From: Armatimonadota bacterium
GTDB taxonomy: Bacteria; Armatimonadota; HRBIN16
Assembly (NCBI GenBank): GCA_026003175.1
Contig: BPGT01000002.1
Coordinates: 1,178,001-1,242,000, forward strand
Length of the DNA: 64,000 nucleotides
Direction of reading: 5' to 3'
Shown: positions 24,689-32,903 of the stretch, piece after piece
Layout of the letters: every line of letters begins with the position of its first letter
Numbering within the stretch: position 1 is the stretch's first letter
Notes under the pieces: generated by a model
What the model was told of the DNA's origin: nothing
Seen by the model: only the letters and a program-made list of their open reading frames with translations
Databases searched by the model: none
Program-made: the position numbers and the translations under genes

Positions 24689-24765
24689 TGGTCGGGGTGG
24701 CTGGACTCGAACCGGCGACCTCGTGGTCCCAAACCGGTCGGCGCACCACGCTGAGATGCACCCAG
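24689..24765 (-). tRNA. tRNA-Pro (TGG), degenerate, possible pseudogene
   Basis: 77 nt ending in ACCA. The anticodon loop TTTGGGA and T-loop TTCGAGT match tRNA-Pro(TGG), and the acceptor CTGGGTG/CACCCCG pairs with one mismatch. The D-stem and the anticodon stem pair badly (only the last two anticodon-stem pairs form), and the T-stem has one mismatch. It starts right after the tRNA-Gly. It is either a decayed copy or a tRNA with an unusual fold. Confidence 0.5.
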
Positions 24766-24925
24766 GTACCGCTCGCGCTGTTATTGTACCACAGCAGCCT
24801 TGTTCTGTCAATCCAGGCGGATTTGATGTGCGGATTCGGGCTCGGACATTGGTTCACTCATTGCCTCCCTGTGCGTGTATACCGATGCAACCAAAACACT
24901 CCCACCACCCCAAAGGAGATGCGCC

Positions 24926-25078
24926 ATGTCCAGACCGCTCAATCTTCACCTCTTCATGCAACCACTCTCTGACCGCCAGAACCTGAAGTACTTTCTCCGC
25001 TTTGCCGATAATCGGTTTAGAGAAACCTCATCCCCTCCCTTTGAGGAGAGGAGCATGCAAAAACTACAATGTTTGTAG
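24926..25078 (+). CDS. Short frame with strong ribosome site, probably truncated
   Basis: 50 residues. AAAGGAG stands eight bases before the ATG, and the first 30 residues (MSRPLNLHLFMQPLSDRQNL, then KYFLRFADNRF) look like a real protein. The reading frame then runs into the repeat-like sequence at 25023 and ends. This suggests that a longer gene was interrupted, or that a leader peptide precedes flhB. No homolog recognised. The rest of the 394-bp gap between the tRNAs and flhB shows nothing further. Confidence 0.3.
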   Translation: MSRPLNLHLFMQPLSDRQNLKYFLRFADNRFRETSSPPFEERSMQKLQCL

Positions 25079-25140
25079 TGAAGCACGTTAGTGGCTTCCC
25101 TCTTACCCTCTTCTCTTGTAGGGAAGAGGGACAGGGGGTA
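25023..25140. repeat. Palindromic repeat-like sequence upstream of flhB
   Basis: C-rich and G-rich stretches make several small hairpins, the best being CCCTCTTC with GAAGAGGG around 25106-25131. The composition resembles the inner part of the MITE-like element at 13351-13536, but I find no matching terminal repeats or target duplication. Confidence 0.35.
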
Positions 25141-25159
25141 GGTCCTGTCAGGTTCACCG

Positions 25160-26212
25160 ATGCCTGCTGAAGAACGTACCGAACAAGCTACACCGCGACG
25201 ACGGCAAGAGGCGCGCCGACGAGGACAGGTCGCCCGGTCGGTGGAGCTGTCGTCGGTGGCGGTGTTTCTGGCGGTTGTCATGGCGCTCAAAGCAGCCAGC
25301 GAGGGTGCATTGCAGGGGGCGATAGAGTCCATCCGCTTCGCGCTGACCAACCTCAGTCACACCGAGTTCTCACCTGCGCTTGCGCTTTCGTTCGCCTCAG
25401 GTTGCCTCAGCCACGCCGCGAAGGCGTTCCTGCCCGTGATCGGCGTGGCAATGGTAGTAGGCGTGGTGGTGAACCTTCTGCAGGTAGGCGTGATGTTCAC
25501 CGCCGAACCACTCGCTCCCAACTGGGCGCGACTGAACCCTGTGACTGGATTCACCCGCCTCTTCTCTCGTCGTGCGTTTGTGGAGAGCGTGAAGACCCTG
25601 CTGAAGGTGTTGCTTATCGGCTGGCTCACCTTCTCGGCAGTGCGGGCGGACGCAGCCATGCTTTTGCGCACCAGCGAGATCGACCCACTCATGGTGCTGA
25701 TGTTGGTGGGGCAACTGCTATACAAGATGGCGTGGCGCGTGGGGTTAGCCATGCTGGTGCTGGCGTTGCTAGACTACGGTTTCCAGCGGTGGGAATACGA
25801 GAAGAGCCTGCGCATGACCAAAGAGGAAGTCAAGCAGGAGATGAAACAGACGGAAGGCGACCCACAGGTGAAGTCGCGCATCCGCGCCCGCCAGCAAGCC
25901 ATCGCCCGCCGACGCATGATGCAGGCAGTGCCCAAAGCGGATGTGGTCGTGACCAACCCCACGCACTATGCGGTGGCGTTGCAGTACGACGCGCAGAAGA
26001 TGGCCGCTCCCACGGTGGTGGCGAAGGGCATGAACTTGATAGCGCTGCGCATCCGTGAAATCGCCCAGCAGCACGGCGTGCCGATTGTGGAGAACCCGCC
26101 GCTAGCGCAGAGCCTGTACCGCACGGTGGAAGTGGGTCAACAGATACCGCCCGAGCTGTATCAAGCGGTAGCAGAGGTGCTAGCCTACGTGTATCAGCTG
26201 CGCAGACGTTAA
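25160..26212 (+). CDS. flhB: FlhB-type export switch protein
   Basis: 350 residues. The N-terminus ERTEQATPRRRQEARRRGQVARS is the classic start of FlhB and its injectisome homologs. Four transmembrane segments follow, then a cytoplasmic domain with the autocleavage motif NPTH at residues 266-269 and VVAKGMNLIALRIREIA. The protein sits in the inner membrane export gate and switches substrate class after self-cleavage. RBS is weak. No other flagellar or type III gene lies in the window, so this copy is isolated from its usual partner flhA. Flagellar rather than injectisome assignment is by overall similarity only. Confidence 0.9.
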   Translation: MPAEERTEQATPRRRQEARRRGQVARSVELSSVAVFLAVVMALKAASEGALQGAIESIRFALTNLSHTEFSPALALSFASGCLSHAAKAFLPVIGVAMVVGVVVNLLQVGVMFTAEPLAPNWARLNPVTGFTRLFSRRAFVESVKTLLKVLLIGWLTFSAVRADAAMLLRTSEIDPLMVLMLVGQLLYKMAWRVGLAMLVLALLDYGFQRWEYEKSLRMTKEEVKQEMKQTEGDPQVKSRIRARQQAIARRRMMQAVPKADVVVTNPTHYAVALQYDAQKMAAPTVVAKGMNLIALRIREIAQQHGVPIVENPPLAQSLYRTVEVGQQIPPELYQAVAEVLAYVYQLRRR

Positions 26213-26356
26213 GCAACCCCTTTGCCAGACATCTACTGCAAACCTCGAATGAGCACAGTTCAGACGGAGCTTCGCCCTCCAAACAGATGCAGGAGCTTCC
26301 ACCTTCCGCTGCGAATCCTAATCCGCAAACGCACCCGCTGGAAAGGAGACCGTCTC

Positions 26357-27460
26357 ATGCGCCGGATGAAAGTGGGCGTGATTGGCTGTGGCAACATCAG
26401 CCCTATCTACCTGCAGGCTGGTAGAGTGTTTGAAAGCATAGAAATCGTAGCGTGCGCCGACCTCGACATGGAAAAGGCGCGTGCTCGTGCTGCCGAGTTC
26501 GGCATCCCCAGAGTGCTCACACCTGACGAACTGCTCGCTGACCCCGAAGTGGAAATCGTGCTGAACCTCACTGTGCCCAAAGCGCACGCGGAGGTAAACC
26601 TCAAAGCGATCGAGGCGGGGAAGCACGTGTACACCGAGAAACCGCTGGCGACCAACCGCGAGGACGGACGCAAAACGGTCGAAGCCGCCCGCGCGAGGGG
26701 AGTACGCGTGGGTTCTGCACCCGATACCTTTCTGGGCGGTGGTATCCAGACATGTCGCAAACTGATTGACGACGGCTGGATCGGCGAGCCAGTGGGCGCA
26801 ACCGCCTTCATGACCTGTCACGGACACGAGAACTGGCATCCCTCACCGGAGTTCTATTACGAGATGGGCGGCGGACCGATGTTCGACATGGGTCCCTACT
26901 ACCTCACCGCGCTGGTGAATCTGATAGGTCCCATCCGGCGCGTGAGCGGCTCGGCGCGAATCACTTTCCCCGAACGGCTCATTACCAGCCAGCCCAAATA
27001 CGGCAAGGTGGTGAAGGTGGAGACGCCCACACACATCGCTGGCACGATAGACTTCGCGAGCGGCGCGATTGGCACGGTGGTTATGAGCTTCGACGTGTGG
27101 GCAGCGCAGCTACCGCGCATCGAGATATATGGCACAGAAGGAACCCTCAGCGTACCCGACCCGAACACCTTTGGCGGACCGGTGCGCCTGTACCGACCGG
27201 GCAACCGCGACTGGATGGAGATCCCGCTCACGCACGGCTACACCGACAACAGCCGTGGGCTGGGTGTGGCAGACATGGCGGCAGCTATCCTGACAGGCAG
27301 AGCACATCGCGCCAACGACGACCTCGCCTACCACGTGCTGGATGTGATGCAGGCGTTTCTGGACGCAGCGCAGACGGGTAGATACGTGCAGATTGAGAGC
27401 ACTTGTGAACGCCCTGCGCCCCTACCGATAGGACTACGACATGGACAGATAGACGTTTAA
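26357..27460 (+). CDS. Gfo/Idh/MocA-family oxidoreductase
   Basis: 367 residues from ATG 26357, preceded by AAAGGAG. The N-terminal Rossmann fold begins [15 protein letters not shown], the EKP motif is in YTEKPLATN, and the C-terminal domain carries [14 protein letters not shown]. The family uses NAD(P) to oxidise or reduce sugars, inositols or biliverdin-like substrates. No signal peptide, so cytoplasmic. It is followed after 14 bp by a ThuA-like gene, a pairing seen often in sugar-degrading clusters. The in-frame extension to 26222 has no RBS and no similarity to the family. Confidence 0.88.
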   Translation: MRRMKVGVIGCGNISPIYLQAGRVFESIEIVACADLDMEKARARAAEFGIPRVLTPDELLADPEVEIVLNLTVPKAHAEVNLKAIEAGKHVYTEKPLATNREDGRKTVEAARARGVRVGSAPDTFLGGGIQTCRKLIDDGWIGEPVGATAFMTCHGHENWHPSPEFYYEMGGGPMFDMGPYYLTALVNLIGPIRRVSGSARITFPERLITSQPKYGKVVKVETPTHIAGTIDFASGAIGTVVMSFDVWAAQLPRIEIYGTEGTLSVPDPNTFGGPVRLYRPGNRDWMEIPLTHGYTDNSRGLGVADMAAAILTGRAHRANDDLAYHVLDVMQAFLDAAQTGRYVQIESTCERPAPLPIGLRHGQIDV

Positions 27461-27474
27461 CAGGAGGCGACAAG

Positions 27475-28119
27475 ATGAAACGCGCGTTGATTGTGTGGGG
27501 CGGCTGGGAGGGACATGAACCCAAACAGTGCGCCGAGATTTTCGCACCCTGGCTGCAATCACAGGGCTACGAAGTCATCGTATCCAACACGCTGGACACC
27601 TATACGGATAAAGAGCTGATGCAATCGCTGAACCTCATCGTCCCGATATGGACAATGGGCACGATCAGCCCTGAGCAGGAGGCAGGACTGCTGGATGCCG
27701 TGCGCAGCGGTGTGGGCATCGCTGGCTGGCACGGCGGGATGGGCGACTCGTTCCGTAACAATACCGAGTACCAGTTCATGGTGGGAGGACAATGGGTGGC
27801 ACACCCGGGCAACATCATCGACTACGAGGTGAACATCATCAAGCCGGAGGACCCCATCGTGGCAGGCTTGAGCGATTTCAAGATGCACTCCGAGCAGTAC
27901 TACATGCACGTAGACCCCTCCAACGAGGTGCTCGCCACCACCACCTTCAGCGGAGAGTACTGTGAGTGGATTGCGGGCACGGTGATGCCAGTGGTGTGGA
28001 AGCGACGCTACGGCAAGGGGCGCGTGTTCTATAGCTCGCTGGGGCACGTGGCGAAGGACTTTGAGGTACCTGAAGCGCTGGAGATTATGAAACGTGGGAT
28101 GCTATGGGCTTCAAGGTGA
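27475..28119 (+). CDS. ThuA-like domain protein
   Basis: 214 residues, a single ThuA domain with a class I glutamine amidotransferase-like fold ([65 protein letters not shown]). ThuA was first linked to trehalose and sucrose use in Sinorhizobium, but its reaction is poorly defined. AGGAGG stands before the ATG. It is in an operon with the oxidoreductase before it, and both may act on the same sugar. Confidence 0.85.
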   Translation: MKRALIVWGGWEGHEPKQCAEIFAPWLQSQGYEVIVSNTLDTYTDKELMQSLNLIVPIWTMGTISPEQEAGLLDAVRSGVGIAGWHGGMGDSFRNNTEYQFMVGGQWVAHPGNIIDYEVNIIKPEDPIVAGLSDFKMHSEQYYMHVDPSNEVLATTTFSGEYCEWIAGTVMPVVWKRRYGKGRVFYSSLGHVAKDFEVPEALEIMKRGMLWASR

Positions 28120-28128
28120 TGTATTGCT

Positions 28129-28626
28129 ATGTCAGAACATGTGCAGAGAGGAACGAAACCCCCGTCACTGGAGGAAGTGAAGCGTCGGCGCAAACCGGTA
28201 CGCAACGTTAACGAGGAACACCTGCGCCAACTCACAAAAATGGAGCTACTTGCGCTGGCAGTGACGGAGCGCGTGGGCACGATGGGCTTTTTCTTCCTGA
28301 TAGCCGCATGGACCGCTCTCTGGCTGGGGTGGAACATCTTCGCGCCTCCCCCACTGCGCTTCGACCCACCCACCGCCTTCGTGCTGTGGCTGTTCATTTC
28401 CAACCTTATCCAGATTCTGCTAATGCCTCTACTGATGGTCGGGCAGAACGTGCTCAGCCGTCACGCTGAGCTGCGCGCAGAAGCCGACTACGAGGTGAAC
28501 CTGAAGACCGAACACGAAGTAGAAGTGATTCTCCACCACTTGGAGTATCAGAACCAACTGCTGGAAAAGATTGCCCAGAAACTGGAGGTAGAGAATGGTA
28601 CAAAGGCGCCTAATACCCAAACTTAG
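28129..28626 (+). CDS. DUF1003 membrane protein
   Basis: 165 residues of the DUF1003 family. After a basic N-terminal section come two transmembrane segments (MGFFFLIAAWTALWLGWNIF and FVLWLFISNLIQILLMPLLM), then the conserved QNVLSRHAELRAEADYEVN and a helical cytoplasmic tail (EVEVILHHLEYQNQLLEKIA). Family members are inner membrane proteins of unknown role. It overlaps the start of the deacetylase gene by 32 bp in another frame. Confidence 0.85.
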   Translation: MSEHVQRGTKPPSLEEVKRRRKPVRNVNEEHLRQLTKMELLALAVTERVGTMGFFFLIAAWTALWLGWNIFAPPPLRFDPPTAFVLWLFISNLIQILLMPLLMVGQNVLSRHAELRAEADYEVNLKTEHEVEVILHHLEYQNQLLEKIAQKLEVENGTKAPNTQT

Positions 28627-29272
28627 CGTTTGCTTGATCATCCTGTGCTCGCTGCCTGGCAGCTGTCAGCGCCAACCACCCAATTCCGTTTCGCAGCAGA
28701 TCGCCAAGATGAGTGAGGCAGAAGCAAAAACCAAGATCGAGCAATATTGGCAACATGCGAAGGAAGAGGTGTACAAAAGCGTGCCGGTTCTGCTCGCCCA
28801 GCATGAAACAGAGCTGTCACGTGGGCTGAAGTACAGGGTGATTATACGGGGAGACCGAGCGAGAAAATGGATTGCCCTTACCTTTCACCACGTCAACCTC
28901 ACCTGCATCCCCCCGATGGATGTGGCCGCTGAGATTAAAGCCTGCGGCGAGGTGATACAATCTATCACCGGCAAAGCTCCGCATCTGTTTCGCCCTCCAG
29001 GGGGCGATTACGACAGAAACGTTGCGGAAGTCGTGGAATCGCTGGGATATTCGATGGTGCTGTGGACCGACGACCCCGGCGATTATGCAAACCCGCCTGC
29101 ACACTTGTTGGAGAATCGCTTGTTCAGTCGGTTGGAAAACGGCGGCATTATCTTGCTCCATGACGGCATCGCCGAGACGATCGACCTGCTTCCGCGCCTG
29201 ACAGGGTACCTGCAGGCAAAAGGTTATCGGCTGGTGACCGTTGACGAGATGATCCGCGCCCAGTCTCGCTAG
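28595..29272 (+). CDS. Polysaccharide deacetylase-like lipoprotein with internal deletion
   Basis: 225 residues. The N-terminus has a signal peptide with a possible lipobox (LPGSC), then a helical segment, then a NodB-like domain. The usual first motif TFDDGP is replaced by TFHHVNLT: the sequence jumps from the first strand to the second-motif His region, omitting about 50 residues that include the catalytic Asp pair. The later motifs FRPPGGDYDRN, LWTDDPGDY and ILLHDGI are intact. The frame is otherwise open, so a shortened and probably inactive protein could still be made. GGAGGT stands before the ATG. Confidence 0.7.
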   Translation: MVQRRLIPKLSVCLIILCSLPGSCQRQPPNSVSQQIAKMSEAEAKTKIEQYWQHAKEEVYKSVPVLLAQHETELSRGLKYRVIIRGDRARKWIALTFHHVNLTCIPPMDVAAEIKACGEVIQSITGKAPHLFRPPGGDYDRNVAEVVESLGYSMVLWTDDPGDYANPPAHLLENRLFSRLENGGIILLHDGIAETIDLLPRLTGYLQAKGYRLVTVDEMIRAQSR

Positions 29273-29438
29273 CCGGATACTTGCACGGTTCCTTTGGCAC
29301 TGCCTATCTTACTCTACCACCATAAAGAGATACTTCAGCATGACGAAGGTACCCCGGCAGGGAGCACAGCAACTTTAACACTTGATACGCAGCCAGTCGA
29401 TACGAGGTATAATCACACGGACGAAGGGAGAAGAAAAC

Positions 29439-30800
29439 ATGTCGGAACTGTTGGCGCGTTCGTATCGGGGGCTGGTCATCGCCCGAGTAGAGCCGGGGAG
29501 CCTTGCAGAGGAACTGGGATTACAGCAAGGCGATGTGGTGTTATCGGTCAACGGCAAGCGTGTAATGGACACGCTGGACTATCGCTTCCATGTCACCGAG
29601 CCTTACGTGGAGCTGACCGTCCAGCGCGGTGATGAAACGCTGAACATCGCTATTGAAAAGGAGCCTTATGACCTGCTGGGCATCGAGTTCGAGAACGACC
29701 TTGCGGATAAGATACACACCTGCAACAATAAATGTGTCTTCTGCTTCATTCACCAGATGCCCAAGGGGATGCGTCGCTCGCTGTACCTGATGGATGACGA
29801 TTTTCGCCTCTCGTTCCTCTACGGTAATTACGTGACCCTGACCAATGTCTCGGAAGAGGAGTTCGAACGCATTCTGGCGCAGAAGCTAAGCCCAATGTAC
29901 GTGTCTGTTCATGCTACCGACCCCGACCTGCGCGGACGGTTGCTTGGCAAACGTGAGCCGGCTCCCATTTTGCCCGTGCTGCAGCGTCTCCATGAGGGCG
30001 GTATCGATGTGCACGCGCAAATCGTACTTTGCCCCGGCTGGAACGACGGTGAGGTGTTACGCCAGACACTATACGACCTCGCGACGCACCATCCGGCAAT
30101 CTCCGGCAAGCGGGCAGGCACGCTTTCGGTAGCCATGGTGCCCGTCGGGCTGACGAAGTTCCGACAAAAGCTTACCCCCCTTACCCCACCCGACCCTGCG
30201 TATGCGCAACGGTTCATCCGCGAAGTGCGTGCGATGGAACGTTATTTTCAAAAACGGCTCGGCACGCGGTTCGCTTTCCTTTCCGACGAATGGTTCTTCC
30301 TTGCCGGTCAGCCGATACCCGGTCGCCGCTACTACGAGGATTTCCCTCAGCTGGAAGATGGCGTAGGGACGGTTCGCCTGTTTCTTGACCGCGCATACAG
30401 TGTGATGCGCCGCTTGCCATCGGCGTTGCCGCGCAAGGTACAGATGACCCTGGTGACCGGAGAGTTACCGGCGGCGGTTATCGAACGTTTTGCGCAAATG
30501 CTACAACGGGTGCAAGGAGTAGATCTGAATGTGTGCGTGGTTAAGAACCACTTTTTCGGGGGCACGGTGAGCGTGGCAGGGCTGCTCACCGCACAGGACA
30601 TTGCGAACGCCCTTGCTCGTTTTCCCGCCTACCCAACAGTGGTGCTTCCTTCCATCTGCCTGCGCGAAGGCTATCTTTTCCTCGATGATGTGACGATAGA
30701 ACAGTTTGAGGCGCAGGCAGGGCGTAAGGTGTTGGTGGTGGACCCCCATCCCACAGCACTGTGGGAGGCTATACGTACAATGGCTCAACTTACGAACTGA
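29439..30800 (+). CDS. PDZ, radical SAM and DUF512 protein
   Basis: 453 residues. An N-terminal PDZ-like domain (RVEPGSLAEELGLQQGDVVL) is followed by a radical SAM-type cluster motif Cys95-x3-Cys99-x2-Cys102 (CNNKCVFCF) and a C-terminal DUF512 domain (LVTGELPAAVIERFA; VKNHFFGGTVSVAGLLT). This domain order is common in Firmicutes, Armatimonadota and Chloroflexi, often near the GTPase gene der, with no assigned reaction. I chose ATG 29439, preceded by AAGGGAG. A TATAAT at 29408-29413 is a likely -10. It overlaps the convergent ABC permease gene by 11 bp. Confidence 0.88.
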   Translation: MSELLARSYRGLVIARVEPGSLAEELGLQQGDVVLSVNGKRVMDTLDYRFHVTEPYVELTVQRGDETLNIAIEKEPYDLLGIEFENDLADKIHTCNNKCVFCFIHQMPKGMRRSLYLMDDDFRLSFLYGNYVTLTNVSEEEFERILAQKLSPMYVSVHATDPDLRGRLLGKREPAPILPVLQRLHEGGIDVHAQIVLCPGWNDGEVLRQTLYDLATHHPAISGKRAGTLSVAMVPVGLTKFRQKLTPLTPPDPAYAQRFIREVRAMERYFQKRLGTRFAFLSDEWFFLAGQPIPGRRYYEDFPQLEDGVGTVRLFLDRAYSVMRRLPSALPRKVQMTLVTGELPAAVIERFAQMLQRVQGVDLNVCVVKNHFFGGTVSVAGLLTAQDIANALARFPAYPTVVLPSICLREGYLFLDDVTIEQFEAQAGRKVLVVDPHPTALWEAIRTMAQLTN

Positions 30801-31983
30801 GCAACACCGTCTCCTGCTCAAACAGCCGGGTAGCTATCTGCAGGGTAGCCGCCGCCATCAGGCAGGAAACGAGCAGCGAAAGCGCCACAAACGATGGCTC
30901 TACGATGCCTGTGAGCACCTGCTTGATGATAATCGCGCTGTTCAGCACCGGCACCGCCGCATACCACAGCCCCGATTCGGTGCGGGCGAACATGGACGCT
31001 ACCGCAGGCAGCACAATCAGCGTGCTGAGCGGTATTAGGTAGGTCTGTGCCTCCTTCTGGTTGCGGGCGAAGGTGGAGATAATGGTCAACACCGCCGAGT
31101 AGAAAACGGTCAACGGCACGAGAGTGATCAACAGCACACCAAACGCTGGCAAGGACAGGCTGAACTTTCCCACTTGCTCCGAGAAGATACGCGAGCCTGC
31201 AGGCGTGGCAAACGCCAGCAGCATCCCCAGCATAGCGAATATCGCCGCCACCATGCATACCACCACTACCGTCAGGAATTTACCCCACACCATTTGCCGA
31301 CGCGAGGCGGGCGTTGCCAGCAGGGTTTCGATGGTGCCGCGTTCTTTCTCACCCGCGATGAGGTCAAAGGCTGGCGATACTGCCCCAAAAAAAGCCGACA
31401 AAACGATAACATACGGCAGGATAATGCTGAGGATGAGGTTGCCCGTCGGGTTTTCGGTCTGTATCGCCTGCGTTACGACTGCCAGCGGCTGGGTGAATTC
31501 CCTCCCGATAAAGCGACGGGCCAGACGCCGTTGTACCCACTCCGCGCTGAGATGGTCGGAAAGCGCCTTCAGCCTCTGCACTGCGTCGCGCGAACTATCG
31601 TTCAACGGGTCATACAGTACCACCACCTTTGCGGTGCTCTCGTTGTGCAGCCGCTCATCAAACTGTTCGTCCAGTAAAACCACCGCCTTTACCTGCCGGT
31701 TGCGCAACATCACCTCCGCTCGCTTGCGCTCCGTCACTCGTTGAACAACAAAGCCGCTCTTCTCCAGCGCGGTGACGAACTCTTCGCCGCCTCGTGGAGC
31801 AATAACTGCAATCGGAATGACTACCTTGCGGGCCGATTCCTCTCGCTGCCGAACCATTGCTCCGATACCCCAGAGCAGCATAGGCGTTAACAGCAACGGC
31901 GAGACCACCGTGGAAAAAAGAACACGCCGATCACGCAGTACCTCACGCAGCTCCTTCCAGAAGACCACAAAGGTTCGGTTCAT
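30790..31983 (-). CDS. ABC-2 type permease, NatB-like
   Basis: 397 residues. It begins MNRTFVVFWKELREVLRDRR, the usual start of NatB-type permeases. One transmembrane segment is followed by a large extracytoplasmic domain (about residues 50-180), then five more transmembrane segments with the conserved AGEKERGTIETLLATPASRR coupling region. It forms an exporter with the ATPase encoded just upstream, whose stop it overlaps (ATGA). Relatives export sodium, peptides or drugs. The end meets the radical SAM gene convergently with an 11-bp overlap. Confidence 0.88.
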   Translation of the reverse strand: MNRTFVVFWKELREVLRDRRVLFSTVVSPLLLTPMLLWGIGAMVRQREESARKVVIPIAVIAPRGGEEFVTALEKSGFVVQRVTERKRAEVMLRNRQVKAVVLLDEQFDERLHNESTAKVVVLYDPLNDSSRDAVQRLKALSDHLSAEWVQRRLARRFIGREFTQPLAVVTQAIQTENPTGNLILSIILPYVIVLSAFFGAVSPAFDLIAGEKERGTIETLLATPASRRQMVWGKFLTVVVVCMVAAIFAMLGMLLAFATPAGSRIFSEQVGKFSLSLPAFGVLLITLVPLTVFYSAVLTIISTFARNQKEAQTYLIPLSTLIVLPAVASMFARTESGLWYAAVPVLNSAIIIKQVLTGIVEPSFVALSLLVSCLMAAATLQIATRLFEQETVLLSS

Positions 31984-32726
31984 TCTTCACCCTCCTTTTC
32001 GCCGATAAGGCTCAGGAAAACCAGCTCCAGCGCACGTTCACCCGTACGCGCCCGCAACTCTTCTAACGTACCAATCGCCACGACACGTCCCCGGTGGATG
32101 ACGGCGATACGGTCGCACAACCGTTCGGCTTCGCTCATGATATGCGTAGAGAACAATACGGTGTGCCCGCGTCTTCGGCTGTCCTCAATGAACTGGATGA
32201 TAGTGCGTGAGGTGACCACGTCCAGCCCAGCCGTCGGCTCGTCCATGAACATCACCGGCGGATTGTGGATGATACTGCGGGCGATGCTCACACGCTGTCT
32301 TTGTCCGGTGGAAAGACGGTCACACCGTCCGTCGATGAACTCCCCCATCTGCAGGGTCTCCACCAGATCATCGATACGGCGACGTAGCAGCTCACCCGAC
32401 AGTCCGTACAACGAGCCAAAGTAGGCAAGCATCTCTCGCGCGGTGAGGCGACCGTAAAGCGCGGTAGAACCGGTCAGATAGCCGATATGCTGACGCACCT
32501 CCTGAGGCTGTGTACGGATATTATAGCCCGCGACGGTGGCGTCACCAGCTGAAGGGGTGAGTATCGTACCCAGCACGCGCAGGAGGGTAGTCTTACCTGC
32601 CCCGTTAACGCCCAGAATACCAAATACCTCGCCCGATCGCGTCTCAAAGCTCACCTCATCTAGCGCGACTACCGTGCCTCGCTTGCGGTCGGTAAAGACT
32701 TTGCTCAAACCAGATGCTGTTACCAT
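31980..32726 (-). CDS. ABC transporter ATP-binding protein, NatA-like
   Basis: 248 residues. Walker A GVNGAGKTT, Q-loop region YLTGSTALYG, signature motif LSTGQRQRV, Walker B VMFMDEPTAGLD and the switch His in STHIMSEAE are all intact. It drives the ABC-2 permease downstream. ATG 32726 is the best start: the glycine loop then falls at the usual distance; longer in-frame readings to 32912 lack any family similarity. The 177-bp gap to the divergent GxGYxYP gene must hold both promoters; I see no clear -35/-10 pair. Confidence 0.9.
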   Translation of the reverse strand: MVTASGLSKVFTDRKRGTVVALDEVSFETRSGEVFGILGVNGAGKTTLLRVLGTILTPSAGDATVAGYNIRTQPQEVRQHIGYLTGSTALYGRLTAREMLAYFGSLYGLSGELLRRRIDDLVETLQMGEFIDGRCDRLSTGQRQRVSIARSIIHNPPVMFMDEPTAGLDVVTSRTIIQFIEDSRRRGHTVLFSTHIMSEAERLCDRIAVIHRGRVVAIGTLEELRARTGERALELVFLSLIGEKEGEE

Positions 32727-32903
32727 ATCGTTCACAACCCTTTCGCCAAAGAAGACACTCGAAAGCGTGTCAGGGTTTCGCCGTGGGCTCACCTGTTTAT
32801 TGTACACGAAGGAAGGAGACATGGGCAAAACCCATGACATCCAGAGGAGAGCACCCTCCCCTCTGCGAAAATAGCAGGTGACTCTACAGGAGGTAGCAGA
32901 ACA

